NCBI GenBank assembly: GCA_033398695.1
Contig: CM065809.1
Coordinates: forward strand, 87,649,644-87,713,643
Length of the DNA stretch: 64,000 nt
From: Orobanche coerulescens
Lineage: Eukaryota; Streptophyta; Magnoliopsida; Lamiales; Orobanchaceae
Direction: 5' to 3'
Shown: positions 10,790 to 21,619 of the stretch, piece after piece
How the letters are laid out: every line of letters starts with the position of its first letter
Numbering within the stretch: position 1 is the stretch's first letter
The notes under the pieces: generated by a model
Databases searched by the model: none
What the model was told of the DNA's origin: nothing
Seen by the model: the letters and a program-made list of their open reading frames with translations, nothing else
Program-made: the position numbers and the translations under genes

Positions 10790-11851
10790 TCCACAGAAAG
10801 CCGCACGGTGCCCTTCTTGTCCACAATCGTAGCAAGTCACAGAAGATGCGGGGCAGTCACGTCAAACATGCCCTGCTCGACCACAATTGTAGCATTTCTT
10901 TGATGCGTCCGGAACTGCTGATGTAGTCCGGAACTTCTTTCCACCTCTGGAAGGATGTGGAGGTTTCCTAGCCGAATAAAAGGAAGACTGGCCCTTGCGG
11001 GGCCCACTGCTCTTGTTTTCTGAGAAGTTGCCGGTCACCTTCTGCTTCTTTGCCTCCACTGATTTCTCCACCGCCGCCTCTTTCATGTCGTAGGCCAGCG
11101 CTTTGTCTTGATACTGTCACAACGTAGTACACTCGAATCCGGACATGTACTGCTGAATCTCCGGCTTCATCCGCATATCGAAATGAAAAATCTTTTCTGC
11201 CTCCGTTCTGACCAAGTGTCGCACACAAGTCAGCTGATGATTAAAAGTTTTGATTACATTTGTCACAGATGTTTCCGAACTCTGTGGTGAGAAAAACTCT
11301 CGGATCTTTGCCTCTCTAACTGGATGAGGACAATACTGTGCTTCCATCATTAGTTTGAATTCCGTCCAATCCGCATTATGATTCTCGGGTCGGATAGCTT
11401 CCCACCAATCAAAGGCCTCCCCAGTCAGAAAATACTGGGCAATGGGAACCTTCCGGTCCTCGGGACAGTTAAGACCCGCGAATATCTTCTCTAACTCCTT
11501 AAGCCAGTGATCCCAAGTAAGTGCCTCAGCAGATCCGTCAAATTTTGGCGGGTGTAATTTGACCACCTCAGCAAGCCATCTGTCTCCCCGGTTATCCTCG
11601 TGGTGCTGTTGTCCCATCGCCGTCTGCATGCGGTCGACTACCTGGGCGAACTAGTTTATCTGCGCCACCACCTTTTGAAGCACTCCTGGCATGTTAGGAT
11701 TTGCGTCGTCATTCGCTGATCCTTGCTGCCCTCCAGAATGGGAATCGGTTCGACTAGATGATAATTCCGGGGTAGTTGCGGAATCCTCCTGTCTCATGTT
11801 ACCCCATCCGCATCCACGACCGCGTCCGCGTCCACGTCCTCCTCTCAACAT
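10790..11851 (-). pseudogene. Tekay gag (capsid/nucleocapsid)
   Basis: The likely start is the Met at 11851 in NMLRGGRGRGRGRGCGWG, a Gly-Arg-rich N-terminus. A stop near 11652 follows VVAQIN. 11629-11117 carries the retrotransposon gag fold (LHPPKFDGSAEALTWDHWL, EKIFAGLNCPEDRKV, TGEAFDWWEAI, KIREFFSPQSS). 11086-10862 carries a Lys-rich linker and the first zinc knuckle CYNCGRAGHV, interrupted by TGA where RRDC is expected (CGA to TGA). Past the stop the frame resumes RDCPASSVTCYDCGQEGHRA, giving a second knuckle. Gag packages element RNA in cytoplasmic particles. At least three in-frame stops make this copy non-functional. Confidence 0.88.
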
Positions 11852-12076
11852 ATTGTAAACACAATTCTTCAATATCCAGTACAAAGTTTACGAAATAAAG
11901 CCCGTCAATACTCACAAAATAGTAATTAAGTAAAACGGTTGTATAAGAGATTAGGAGACTTACAACCACGGTCCACATGACGACTTTTGGCTGAACAGTG
12001 ATGTTACAAACAACTCGTAAATCAATAACGTAAATGCACTCCAACTTAAAACCCGACTGCCAAGATATCCATAAAT

Positions 12077-12092
12077 CTTAGCTCTGATACCA
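12077..12092 (-). other. tRNA-iMet primer-binding site of the Tekay element
   Basis: The minus strand reads TGGTATCAGAGCTAAG five bases after the end of the right-hand (5') LTR, complementary to the 3' end of plant initiator tRNA-Met. The leader between it and gag (11852-12076) has no recognisable coding sequence. Confidence 0.92.
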
Positions 12093-12097
12093 TATTC

Positions 12098-14408
12098 TGT
12101 AACACCCCGAGATATTCGGAGTAATTACAGCGCCGTAAACACTTTAAGTAAGGATTTACAAGGCTAATTTAAAAGAAATGTAAATATAAGACATCAATAT
12201 TGCGGAAATTCAAGTTTACAAAACCATTCAACTGGTTTAACGAGTAATTAATACAACCATATCGAAATGATATCATAAGACACGCGCACTCGAGTACTGA
12301 AATCAAAACAAGAAAACAAATCACCACCAACAACAAACATCACTGAACCCCTTCGTCGTCACGTCAGTCGCGTGGTCGCTTTCCCCGCTTCCTCGGCTAC
12401 CTGAACATCAAAACAAATGTCCACCCCCGAAGGGGTTAGCAAAACGATGCTAGTACAAGTATCATTTAAACGAATCAAATATGCATCAACAATACATAAC
12501 AAGATACACCACACGGACTTCCGCTACCGGAATCCGATAATGCGAATCCACAAGATTCCATTAACACAACAAGGGTATTCCAATGATCCAGCGCTCTCAG
12601 CATAGATCCCAAGATGATTTCGTCGGACCAACACGAGGTGGACATCCGATCCAGTGCCCTCAGCATAGATCGTACAACGTACACAAACACAACTCATGCA
12701 TACACATATGCCAAATCATTATGTTCATCAACATGAACATACAAGCACTAGATAACGAATATCATGACAATTCAACACAAATAATTTCCATGTTCAACAA
12801 CATGAATAAACCACAAACATGCTCAAAATACCAATGTTAACACATTACGATACTTGCCTCGAAGATGGCAAGAACGAAATACTTCAATGATCTCAACACA
12901 CTCGAAGGCCGCCTCCTTCGATCAACGTAGCAAGCTCGAACCTTAACAAAAGAAATGATATATAAATCATCTCAAGTGGAACGATTGCCTAACAATTCGA
13001 TCTACGACCCAAAAGCTCAAAATATGCAATCTGCCTGAACCACTTAGCGTACGCTACGTACTCTATGTAGCGTGCGCTAAGCCTGCCTGTTAGCGTACGC
13101 TATCGTCTAATCCTAGCGTACGCTAGCCACGAACTGACACTTCTCTCGGATCAGCCAACTGACTCGGCTGATATCATAACGTACGTTACGTACCAAATGT
13201 AGCGTGCGTTAACTTATCCCCGATAGCACACGTTAACTTACGTATGTTAGGGTGCGCTAACCGTGCATGGCAGATTACTACTGGTAGAAAACTGGATCTA
13301 ATGGTGATGAACTCATAAATTCTATGGTGATAATACAAGTCATCCCCGAGCATATCATGCTAATAAGGTTTGTGAAAGTTCTATACGTACTAAATGACTA
13401 TGAGATACAAAGATACGTATAATCATCTCAACACCATAATTCATCTTAGATCTTCAAGGGATATCCTGAGTTCAATCCGTTATATGACCCAAAACGTATG
13501 ATTCCTTTATATAAACGCATAAGAACTTGAAAATCTCCATATACTGATCACAAATCGGTCTGAAAATGCTTAGGAGTCCATATACTAAAACGGTTCAAAG
13601 GTTCATACGATGAATAAGTGCCGAAATGTCGAACATATCCTTTTAACACATGATGTTCGACTATTAACGAATCTAACTGACTAGATAAACATGATTAAAC
13701 GTCCTTTAGAACACTACTAGTATTGGTGAAGAATCACCTACCTCAAAGTAGTGAAGAACAAGGAGGAAATCGAAACAAATCCAACGTAGAAGGCTTGAAC
13801 ACCAATCCTCAATGATCTATAATCTTCAACACGAGCTAGGATGCTGATATGAAGTGTTTAGGATGTTGAGAGTAATACTCTAAGTATAAGAGTTCGGATG
13901 TGGGAAAAGAAAGGACTGAAAACACGAAAAGGATGTTGTCCTATTTATAGGAAATAGTTATTAGCGCGTGCTAGTCCATGCTCGTAGCGTGCGCTAACGG
14001 CTTACTGACTTCAATGTACTCGGCACTTAGCGTGTGCTATTCTCATGTCAGTAGCGTGCGCTAAGGCGTTGACTTGGCTTTTCCCGAAAGCCGTCCAGGT
14101 TCATCCCGACACAATCCGACCAAGATCCCCGGCCTGATCTCACCTACCACACGTCTCAATCATATTGACCACGCATAGCATGCGCTAATGCTCCTTTGTA
14201 GCGTGCACTAAGGATTCATGTTAGCGTACGCTACACATAGCCGATAGCGTGCGCTACATGCGCAGAATTACAATTTTTAAATCACATGCATGAAATCATA
14301 CGATCAACAACATCGGATAATGAAATACGGAGAATAATACTCAGATCAAAGTACAACAATTACAATATCACAAGTTCCAAATACATATCAGAAATCTCGG
14401 GTATTACA
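12098..14408 (-). repeat. Tekay 5' LTR, right copy, with palindrome arrays
   Basis: 2311 bp, TG...CA on the minus strand, followed by ATTCT (14409-14413). About 16 copies of a palindrome like TTAGCGTACGCTAA or TAGCGTGCGCTA lie in two clusters, 13962-14255 (upstream of a TATA-like box, RC of CTATTTATAGG at about 13940-13950) and 13046-13258 (in the transcribed leader). Candidate GC-AG intron 12401-12857 with twin hairpins at 12421-12459. Confidence 0.9.
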
Positions 14409-14793
14409 ATTCTAAAGTGTATGTTATAATACTCATAGTTACAAGTAAATTAGAATGTTTACCATGTTTAAATTTATCAATCAAATTATCTTCCATTTAT
14501 AGAAGTTGTTAATTTTAAATTACAAATTATTTTGTATTAATAAATAAATTATTAAAATATTTGACAAATACATATTTTTAACAATAACTAAAATGATGCA
14601 AAAATTTCTCGAGTAATTACTCAACTACGTATTGTGAAAATTACTTATTTGGTTGTTTGCACCTCATCACACCAAGTATGTAGTAGGAAAAAAGGAACCT
14701 CAAACCAAACCTACAATTAGCATATAATATATATTACTAAATTTTTCAGAATTTAAATACACAAAGTAGCTTTCGGAATTGAGATAAACTTAC

Positions 14794-15336
14794 CGACACA
14801 GCATTGTTCAATGCATCCTTCACACTTTGTGGCACATCCTTCCACTCAGCCCACAGTACCGAAACTCTATCACGTATGACAAACCCAACATTACGAAAAT
14901 ATGCCGTACAAGCATCCGAAGCCAAAATGGGTCATCGATACTTTTCATCATAGGGGGCATAAATAGAATCGACGGCGCACTCGAAGGCACCTCGGATGAC
15001 GTGCTCGGTGTAGATCGGCCGCTCCTAGATGTAGTAGGAGGGGAGTGAATGCGGTGTATAGGAGGCATACGAGGCTGAGTCGTCTCGACACTAGTGGGGG
15101 TCGTCCCCGATCTGGGAGTCTAATCCGATTGCAATAGTATGTGTGTCATCTGCCGGATACAAGTTCCCATCCTTAAACTTCAGTCCACTATTCTCTACTA
15201 GTCCACGTATGCGAGCGTTACTCGGATCCAAATATTTACAGACAGGATCCGCACCATTGGAAGCTGCGGAACTATCTCCCGAATCCGGAGTCTTCGATTT
15301 TTTCTTTCCACACGCTAGTCTCTTAATTTTATCCAT
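14794..15336 (-). pseudogene. CACTA TnpA (Transposase_24) 5' exon region
   Basis: The minus strand starts at MDKIKRLACGKKKSKT (15336), rich in Lys and Ser, and continues to YLDPSNARIRGLVENSGLKF and DTHTIAIGLDSQ. A one-base frameshift near 15115 moves the reading to PRSGTTPTSVETTQPRMPPI and STPSTSSEVPSSAPSI. A second shift near 14880 leads to VIRDRVSVLWAEWKDVPQSV and KDALNNAVS, ending at a perfect GTAAGT donor (14793-14788). The next exon is at 4545, so the Tekay element lies inside what was a roughly 0.65-kb intron. Confidence 0.75.
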
Positions 15337-16200
15337 TTAACCTGTACAAATTCGAAAACAGAAATCAATTATTTTTACATCATAAAACATCATAAACGCT
15401 AAAGATCATTTTGAATTAATAAGTACTAATGAGCAATTATTTTTGAAAATTCACAGGTAACGAAATTATAACAAGACCTTGCCTCTTGAAAAAATCAATC
15501 GGTTGTCACCATCAAGAAGCATTGAAAAACAGCGATAACTAATCGATAACTAATACTCCATCGAACAAATACAACTTCCACTGAACCAAAAACAGCGATA
15601 AGTAATCATTCCAAAATTAGTATCATTTCAAGCATAATCTCAGCGCCACAACTTCCTGTCACATTTTGTTCTCCATAAAACTAAGAACCTCAGGGAATAA
15701 AGAACGCATCACTCATTTAATATAATTGAATACATAGATAACCGAAGAAAAAAATGACAATCGATTGTAGTAACTACTTGAATCATTTATCCCAAATGTT
15801 AACAAGATAAGCAGTGCCAGCCCCGATAACCAAAACCAGCAAATAAAAACATCCGAGAAAATGAAAAAAAAAATAGAAATCAAAACTGAAAAAATGAAAA
15901 AAAAAATAGAAATAAAAAAACTTACCTACGGCGGACGACGGAAGGCGGCGGAGGAAGAGCTGGCGGCGGACGCTCAGACGAGGGTTCCAGACGGATGGTC
16001 GGATGGGGGAGGCGGACGGACGGGATGAGGCGAACGGACGATGCAGACAGATGACGGGAGGAGCGGCGAACGGTTGGGCGGCGGAGGGGTAGCGGAGGTT
16101 CCTGGGGAAGAAAGGAAAAAAAATGGGGGCGGCGGAGTTCCTGGGGAAGAAAGGAAAAAATGGATGGGAGAGTCGCGTTTTTTTTTATATATATATAAGG
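15337..16200. other. TnpA upstream region, no gene seen
   Basis: AT-rich with short A-runs (15865-15920), followed by a G/A-rich stretch (15925-16170) with repeated GGAGGCGGACGG-like and GGGGAAGAAAGGAAAAAA units. This may be the 5' leader and promoter region of TnpA. A poly-T plus TATATATATA run lies at 16170-16197. No convincing coding frame was found. Confidence 0.5.
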
Positions 16201-16700
16201 TCACTTTAGCCGACGACAAAGGCCGTCGTCGCCTAAACTGTGGAGTACTTTAGCCGACGCCGCCGTCGGGCAAAACAGAAAAAGGAGCCATCCCCACTCG
16301 ACCGTGTCGATAGACACGGTCGGGTTAGCCTTCCAGAAACTTTTTGGAATGTAGAACACAACGACACGGGTAGTGTCAATTAATACGGGCAGTGTCACTT
16401 TAGCCGACGGCTGTCGCCGGCTAAACTAAATATCGAAAAAAAAAATATAAACAATATATTCTTTGAATTTAATTATAAATAATATATTTATACAGTTTTT
16501 ATAAAATGATATTTATATATTTATACATTTTATATATAATAATATAGATATATATAATACAAAATTAATATATCTATATATTTAAATTTAATTATAAATA
16601 TATTTAATATAAATTAAAAATATCAATACTTTAGCCGATGACCGCCGCTCGGCTAAAGTCCAAACACTTTAGCTGACGGCGATGGTCGTCAGCTATTCTT
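16201..16700. repeat. Internal cluster of CACTA subterminal motifs
   Basis: ACTTTAGCCGACG occurs at about 16203, 16249 and 16391, with diverged copies near 16628 and 16668 and inverted forms (CGTCGTCGCCTAAAC, CCGGCTAAACT). These match the terminal subterminal repeats at 3645-3893 and 29016-29255, but here they lie between the TnpD and TnpA genes. No CACTA terminus adjoins them. They may be a regulatory block for TnpA or the remnant of a fused end. Confidence 0.65.
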
Positions 16701-17230
16701 AATGCCAAAAAAAAAAATATGACCGAGTGGCTGCCGGGGTTCGAACTCGGGCCATTTATGTAAGTGATATGGTATTTTACCAATGGGTCATGTTTATCAT
16801 TCAAACATTTTAACCCAGTTTTTATATTTATATATGTCTTTTATATAATATAATATTTTACATATTTGAATTTAATTATATATATAATATGACTATTATT
16901 TATATAGTTTTATATAATAATATTTTATATATTTAGATATATTTTTATATAATAATATTTTATATATATTTGAATTTAATTATAAATATATCTTATAAAT
17001 ATTTAGACATGATTATATATCTGTATATTAATTTATACAGTTTTTATATAATAATATTTTATAAGTTTATTCTTGTTTTTTATATAATATTAATAGTTTA
17101 TATATTTATACTTGTTTTATTATAAATGGAACAATGAATATATAACAAAATAAAAAAAATCAGGTAATAATATCACCTTTTCGATTCATTCGAGCAGCAC
17201 ACAACAATGAATATTTAAGGAACTTTTACA
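16701..17230. other. AT-rich spacer, no gene seen
   Basis: Almost pure A/T with many TATATAATA repeats. The only GC-rich part is GACCGAGTGGCTGCCG followed by GGGTTCGAACTCGGGCC at about 16720-16755. This resembles a tRNA B box, but no tRNA folds around it. Confidence 0.6.
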
Positions 17231-17244
17231 AATGATATGTCCTT

Positions 17245-17886
17245 CTAAGGTTCGTAGTCAGAATCACTACTTGAGTCTGTCTCTCTGTCGGAGTAGATAA
17301 CTGGCAACATATGTCTGAACTCGTCCTCATCATCTTCATCAGAGTCTGCACGTAATTTATTTGTACCTACATCTATGAACCCACGTTCTTCATCATGTAG
17401 CCGAACCACTCGACCTTCTACAACATTATTCAGTAGTATTGTGGAGGATGGTGAAATATTAGTTGTATCCGGCTCTTGGTATGCCTCATTATCATCCTTA
17501 TCGACTGCTTGTCCAAGTGTAGCCACACTATATATATTTCTCGTAGCCACATGATTTACGATCTTCCATGCTCCTTTTTTTACCAAGTCATCGAGGTAGT
17601 AAACTGGTTTAGCAGATGTTGCAAAAACAAAAGGATCACCTTCATACCAACTTGTAGAAGTATCAACAGATAATAGTCCATAATTATCCTCCCTTTCGAT
17701 TTGAGGATATGTATCAAACCACCTACACTTGAACAAGTAAACTATCAAGCCTTCTCCATAAATTAGTTCCACTGCTTCGAGAAGAACACCGTAATATCTA
17801 CCGTCAATCATAACCCCATAATTTTGACATCTCCTTCTTTGATCTCTGTCGATACATACAAATGTCACACCATTTACCTTCGCCAT
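17245..17886 (-). pseudogene. CACTA TnpD C-terminal part (DUF4216)
   Basis: A 213-residue open frame on the minus strand that is the DUF4216 domain of CACTA transposases: NYGVMIDGRYYGVLLEAVEL, then YLFKCRWFDTYPQ, VDTSTSWYEGDPFVFATSAK and PVYYLDDLVKKGAWKIVNH. It ends in an acidic tail (DSDEDDEDEFRHM) and the stop after SDYEP. The first Met is only the start of the open stretch: this is the downstream part of a larger gene whose DUF4218 segment is at 28452-28886, separated by the split LTR insertion. It is the best preserved frame of the CACTA. Confidence 0.85.
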
Positions 17887-18196
17887 TGAATAAACTCTAG
17901 ATTAACAGGCTTCATCGAAAGAAGCATCAACTCAGGTGACCACATCGGGTGGCCATCACTTTGTATGTGCGTCATCTGGATATTAATTAATGTGAATGTC
18001 GTAATTAAGTAAATTATGTAAGCAAATTAAGTAAACAGTAATTAAACACTTACCCATTATCCGAAATAATCAGAAAATATTTCATTGTGGAATTTAATGT
18101 CTCCATTCACAGAATCACATGAAAGGTGAATGTCTTTCTAATATTGAACTTCTGGACAGTTAAGTAATATCCACCAATGTGCAATTCATAGCTCGT
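17887..18196 (-). pseudogene. TnpD segment between DUF4216 and the LTR insertion
   Basis: This holds a GGCCACCCGATGTGGTCACC block (about 17935-17955) reading on the minus strand like the SSPDWW/HPMWSPELMLLSMK linker of TnpD, with intron-like AT-rich DNA around 17975-18060. The right edge is the CTCGT target duplication (18192-18196) of the LTR insertion. Confidence 0.55.
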
Positions 18197-19134
18197 TGTA
18201 ATACCCCCAATCCGCTCAGGGATATTACACACCGTAGAACCTTTCCTCAAGGTTCTACCAGGCTGGTAACAAAATCGAACAACTCCACAATTCCTCTAAG
18301 GATAAAATGACTCAGTAGACCGACTTGGTCTTTCAATAAATACATACAACTCAAACATAATACATGCCCACGCACGGGTCGAATACAACACACTCCCGTA
18401 CAATGGGGAGAGAATACCGCAGCGGAAATAAAATACAACTAAACCAATACGACAATGTACGGGTCCTCATGTGATTAGTATCGATCATCTTTCATAATCC
18501 TTCATGCCGACCCTGTGTTATGCTCCCCAAAACCTGAATGCAAAGACATACATCCACCCTCTGAAGACTCGGGGGTTAGCAAAATTCTACTATTTTGCTA
18601 GTGCAAGTACAAAGTGCAAATACGAGGCATATAATTCAAGTTCCAAGGACAATAATAACCAGGAATCCTTAAAGATACAAATATAACGAAACAAATACTT
18701 CCCGAGGCAAGAGTTTGGTTAAAACATTTCGAAACGGAAGGATCACAATTCAAGAGAAACAATTTACAAAATTGTATAATAAGCCATCAGAAGTTTTAGT
18801 AGAAAACAATTTAGGATTAGTGGATCCTTCTCTTTTCAAATCAGCAGGGGGGTCACAGCCCAAAGGTTTTATTTTCACAATTAAAACCAACAACAATTCA
18901 CAAGGTTAAAACCCACATCACGTCCTCGACGTACATAACATCAACACCAACTCGTGAAGTTTTTACTCGTGAATCCAGGGCGAAACCATTGGACTCCCTC
19001 CGTGGCCCCGTCGAACCCTCTCGAGGTGAGCAAAATACATTCACCAAACATACACACCAACTCGTGAAGTTTTTACTCGTGAATCCAGGGCGAAACCATT
19101 GGACTCCCTCCGTGGCCCCGTCGAACCCTCCCGA
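18197..19134 (-). repeat. Outer solo LTR, part 1 (3' portion), copy B
   Basis: On the minus strand this is the 3' 938 bp of the same LTR that stands at 5-3047, preceded by the same target duplication CTCGT. It is interrupted at 19135 by a LARD element in the opposite orientation and resumes at 26349-28409. Twin hairpins lie at 18554-18606 with loop AGTAGA. Confidence 0.88.
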
Positions 19135-19669
19135 TGTAATATCCGCAATTTCGAATTTCGGTAATTTTCTTTTTTTTTTGCGGAAGTCCGTTTTGACGAC
19201 TCGCTCAGGACCGTTTCGTCATTTCGAGAATGATTAATTCTGCACTTTTTGTCATTCGAGTTCGTTTCGGTGTTGTTTTGTTGAGTTCCGTGCTTTTTAG
19301 CGGCTTTTCCGCACTTGAGCTCCATTCTTGCGAATCTCGTCCGAAACTGTTGTTTCGAGTTTCTCGTAAGTTCATTTAATGTTATTATTCATGTTGCGAG
19401 CTTTGGTTCGGTGTTTCGATCACATATCGTGATTTCCGGGCGTTTTGGGCCATTTTTGTAATTTCCCAAAGTTTGGGGTAATTACTTCCGTTGTCGGATT
19501 CCGACACTTCGGGTGGTCGGAATCGTGTGTTCTCTTAGCGCTTAGATTCGTCTTTGCGATTACTTTGTAAGCATATCTCTGATTTTTACTCAGGTTCGGG
19601 TTTTGGGGTCGTCCGGGCCGTCGGACTGGCCACGACCGAGTCACGGCCGGAGCAGGGCCTGGCCTGGCA

Positions 19670-19955
19670 GAGTTACGGCCGTAAGGTGCCGGTTACGGCC
19701 GTAAGGTGTGTCAGTTACGGCCGTATGTGTGATCGTGTACGGCCGTACGGGCGCTGGGCATCTTCCGGACGAAGGCGACATTCTGGCCGTAATGTGTGCG
19801 ATGACCGTGAATCGCCCGGCGCTTGCCGGATGATTTTTGACGAATGCGATTACTGGCAGAAGGCTTGCTGGCACGGCCGTATGGGCCGAGTTACGGCCGT
19901 AAGTCACTGCCGCTTACGGCCGTAAGTGTCCGGCAGTGACCGGCTATATAAGGCC
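19670..19955 (+). promoter_or_regulatory. TTACGGCCGTAA palindrome array and TATA box, LARD1
   Basis: About eight copies of the 12-bp palindrome TTACGGCCGTAA or close variants (TACGGCCGTAC, CACGGCCGTATG) stand at roughly 20-60 bp intervals, ending just before GGCTATATAAGGCC (TATA at about 19944-19952). The 3' LTR repeats this array at about 25265-25515 with its TATA at 25528-25536. The position directly upstream of the TATA box suggests a promoter element. Confidence 0.7.
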
Positions 19956-20582
19956 TGGCAGCCCGTTTTTACTCATTTCTTCACTTTTCTCGCGGCTATC
20001 GGACGGGTGCCACGGGAAATCGAGTTCTTGGCCGATTCTAATCAATTCCAAGGCATTTTGGAAGATTCTTGTTGATTATATCATCATCCAATCCGTGTTC
20101 TTCGTCGAATCAAGGTATATTTCTTGATTTTCCTTCAAGTTGACTTTTTGGGAAATTGTTGTTGATTTCGATTCTAGTCCGATTTTGATACATCGGTTGG
20201 TGTAGTATGATGTTATTAATCATATTATATGGGTTGTATATCCATATATCGAGTTTGTTTAACTCGATTGACGATTCGAGTGTTCTTGGGAATTATTGAA
20301 CATTTAGTGTTCGATTAAATGTCCCAATGAGTTTCCCTTCGATGGGTTGTTGGGATTTCCGTTGTTTTGGCCTTGATTCTCGTCGTAACCATGTGTTATT
20401 GTTCCTTCCGGAGGTCTATAGGTGTTCGAGGATTCCGATGTTGAATCTCGTTGGTGATTGATGATTCGTGTGGTGTTATTCTCGTAATACTCGTGGTGCT
20501 ATCGCGTTCTTGATGGTGTTCGGGCGTTCGGGGCTATTCGACCGCGTCCTATCCGTCGTGTCATTGCAATCGTGATTTCGAG

Positions 20583-21619
20583 GCAAGTACCTTGTCCATA
20601 CAATTCTTGTTTTATGGATATGATGATTGGAGATCGTCTTGGTGTTTTTGTTTGTTTGTTTGAAATGAGTTTTCAAAAGATTTGGTTAGCCTTGTTAAAG
20701 GCCCTCTTTCAAAACCGCGTGTGTTTTGTGATTGGTGTGTTTCATGAATGAGTATGTGACTCCTGTGGATATGTTTGGTGTTGATGATGCACTTGGTGTT
20801 GTGTGTGGATGTATATTGTTTCATTTCGGTGCATTGTGGTTTGACGTGGTGTTTTGCTAAGTGTTTGATGCCTCTGGGTGAATTGTTTGGATATCCTTGG
20901 TGTGATATGTTATTTGTGCATGATTGTTTCGCTCACCGTGGGTTGGTTCGACGGGGCCACGGCGGGAATACAATGGTAGAGCCCTGGATTCATGAGTGGT
21001 GAATGTATTTTACTCATCATGGGTTGGTTCGACGGGGCCACGGCGGGAGTCCAATGGTAGAGCCCTGGATTCACGAGTAAAAACTTCACAGGTTGGTGTA
21101 TATTTAGTGAATGTATTTAACTCACCGTGGGTTGGTTCGATGGGGCCACGGCGGGAGTCCAATGGTAGAGACCTGGATTCACGAGTAAAACTTCACGAGT
21201 TGATATTGATTTTTATGTCCGTCGAGGACACGTGACGTGGGTTTTAACCCTGTGAATTCTTGTCGGTTTTCTATTTGCGAAAACAAAACCTTTGGGCTGT
21301 GACCCTTGTTGATTTTTGGAAAGAGAAGGATTCGGAAATCCTAAATTGTTTTCTATTAAAACTCTCGATGGCATTTTAAACTGTTTTATAAATTGTTTCC
21401 CTTTATTTGTGATCTTTCGGTTTTGGAATGTTTTACCAAACTCATGCCTCGGGAAGTGCTTTTCGTTACGTTTGGAACTTTGAGGATTCCTGATTATTAT
21501 TGTTCTTGGAACTTGTATTGTATGGCTCGTGTTTTTGCACTTGTACTTGCACTAGCAAAACAGTGGAGTTTTGCTAACCCCCGAGTAATCGGGGGGTGGA
21601 TGTCTGTTTTTGCATTCAG
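20583..21619 (+). other. Candidate GC-AG leader intron with twin hairpins, LARD1
   Basis: The donor-like TTCGAG/GCAAGTACC matches the strong GC-AG intron consensus. The acceptor-like TGCATTCAG/G lies 24 nt after two clean hairpins. Hairpin 1 is AGCAAAAC-AGTGGA-GTTTTGCT at 21554-21575. Hairpin 2 is CCCCCGA-GTAA-TCGGGGG at 21578-21595. Splicing has not been shown and is inferred from conservation across LTR families. Confidence 0.4.

Larger units (their letters stand above)
4823..14408 (-). mobile_element. Ty3/gypsy Tekay-clade chromovirus, chimeric, in a CACTA intron
   Basis: LTRs lie at 4823-7191 and 12098-14408. Between them the minus strand holds a primer-binding site, gag, protease, RT, a decayed RNase H, integrase and a chromodomain. 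The 5-bp target duplication ATTCT is present at 4818-4822 and 14409-14413. The chromodomain after integrase and the LTR ends (TGTAATACCC...GTGTTACA) place it in the Tekay/Del group. The left LTR is not preceded by a polypurine tract. It is followed by ATTCT and a further 78 bp that repeat the genomic right flank (see 7192-7274), so this is not a simple full-length provirus. Multiple stops and frameshifts make it inactive. Confidence 0.9.

Noticed and set aside
16720..16760. A tRNA gene suggested by a GGGTTCGAACTC B-box-like word
   Set aside because: No acceptor stem, anticodon arm or A box could be placed around it, and it lies in CACTA spacer DNA.
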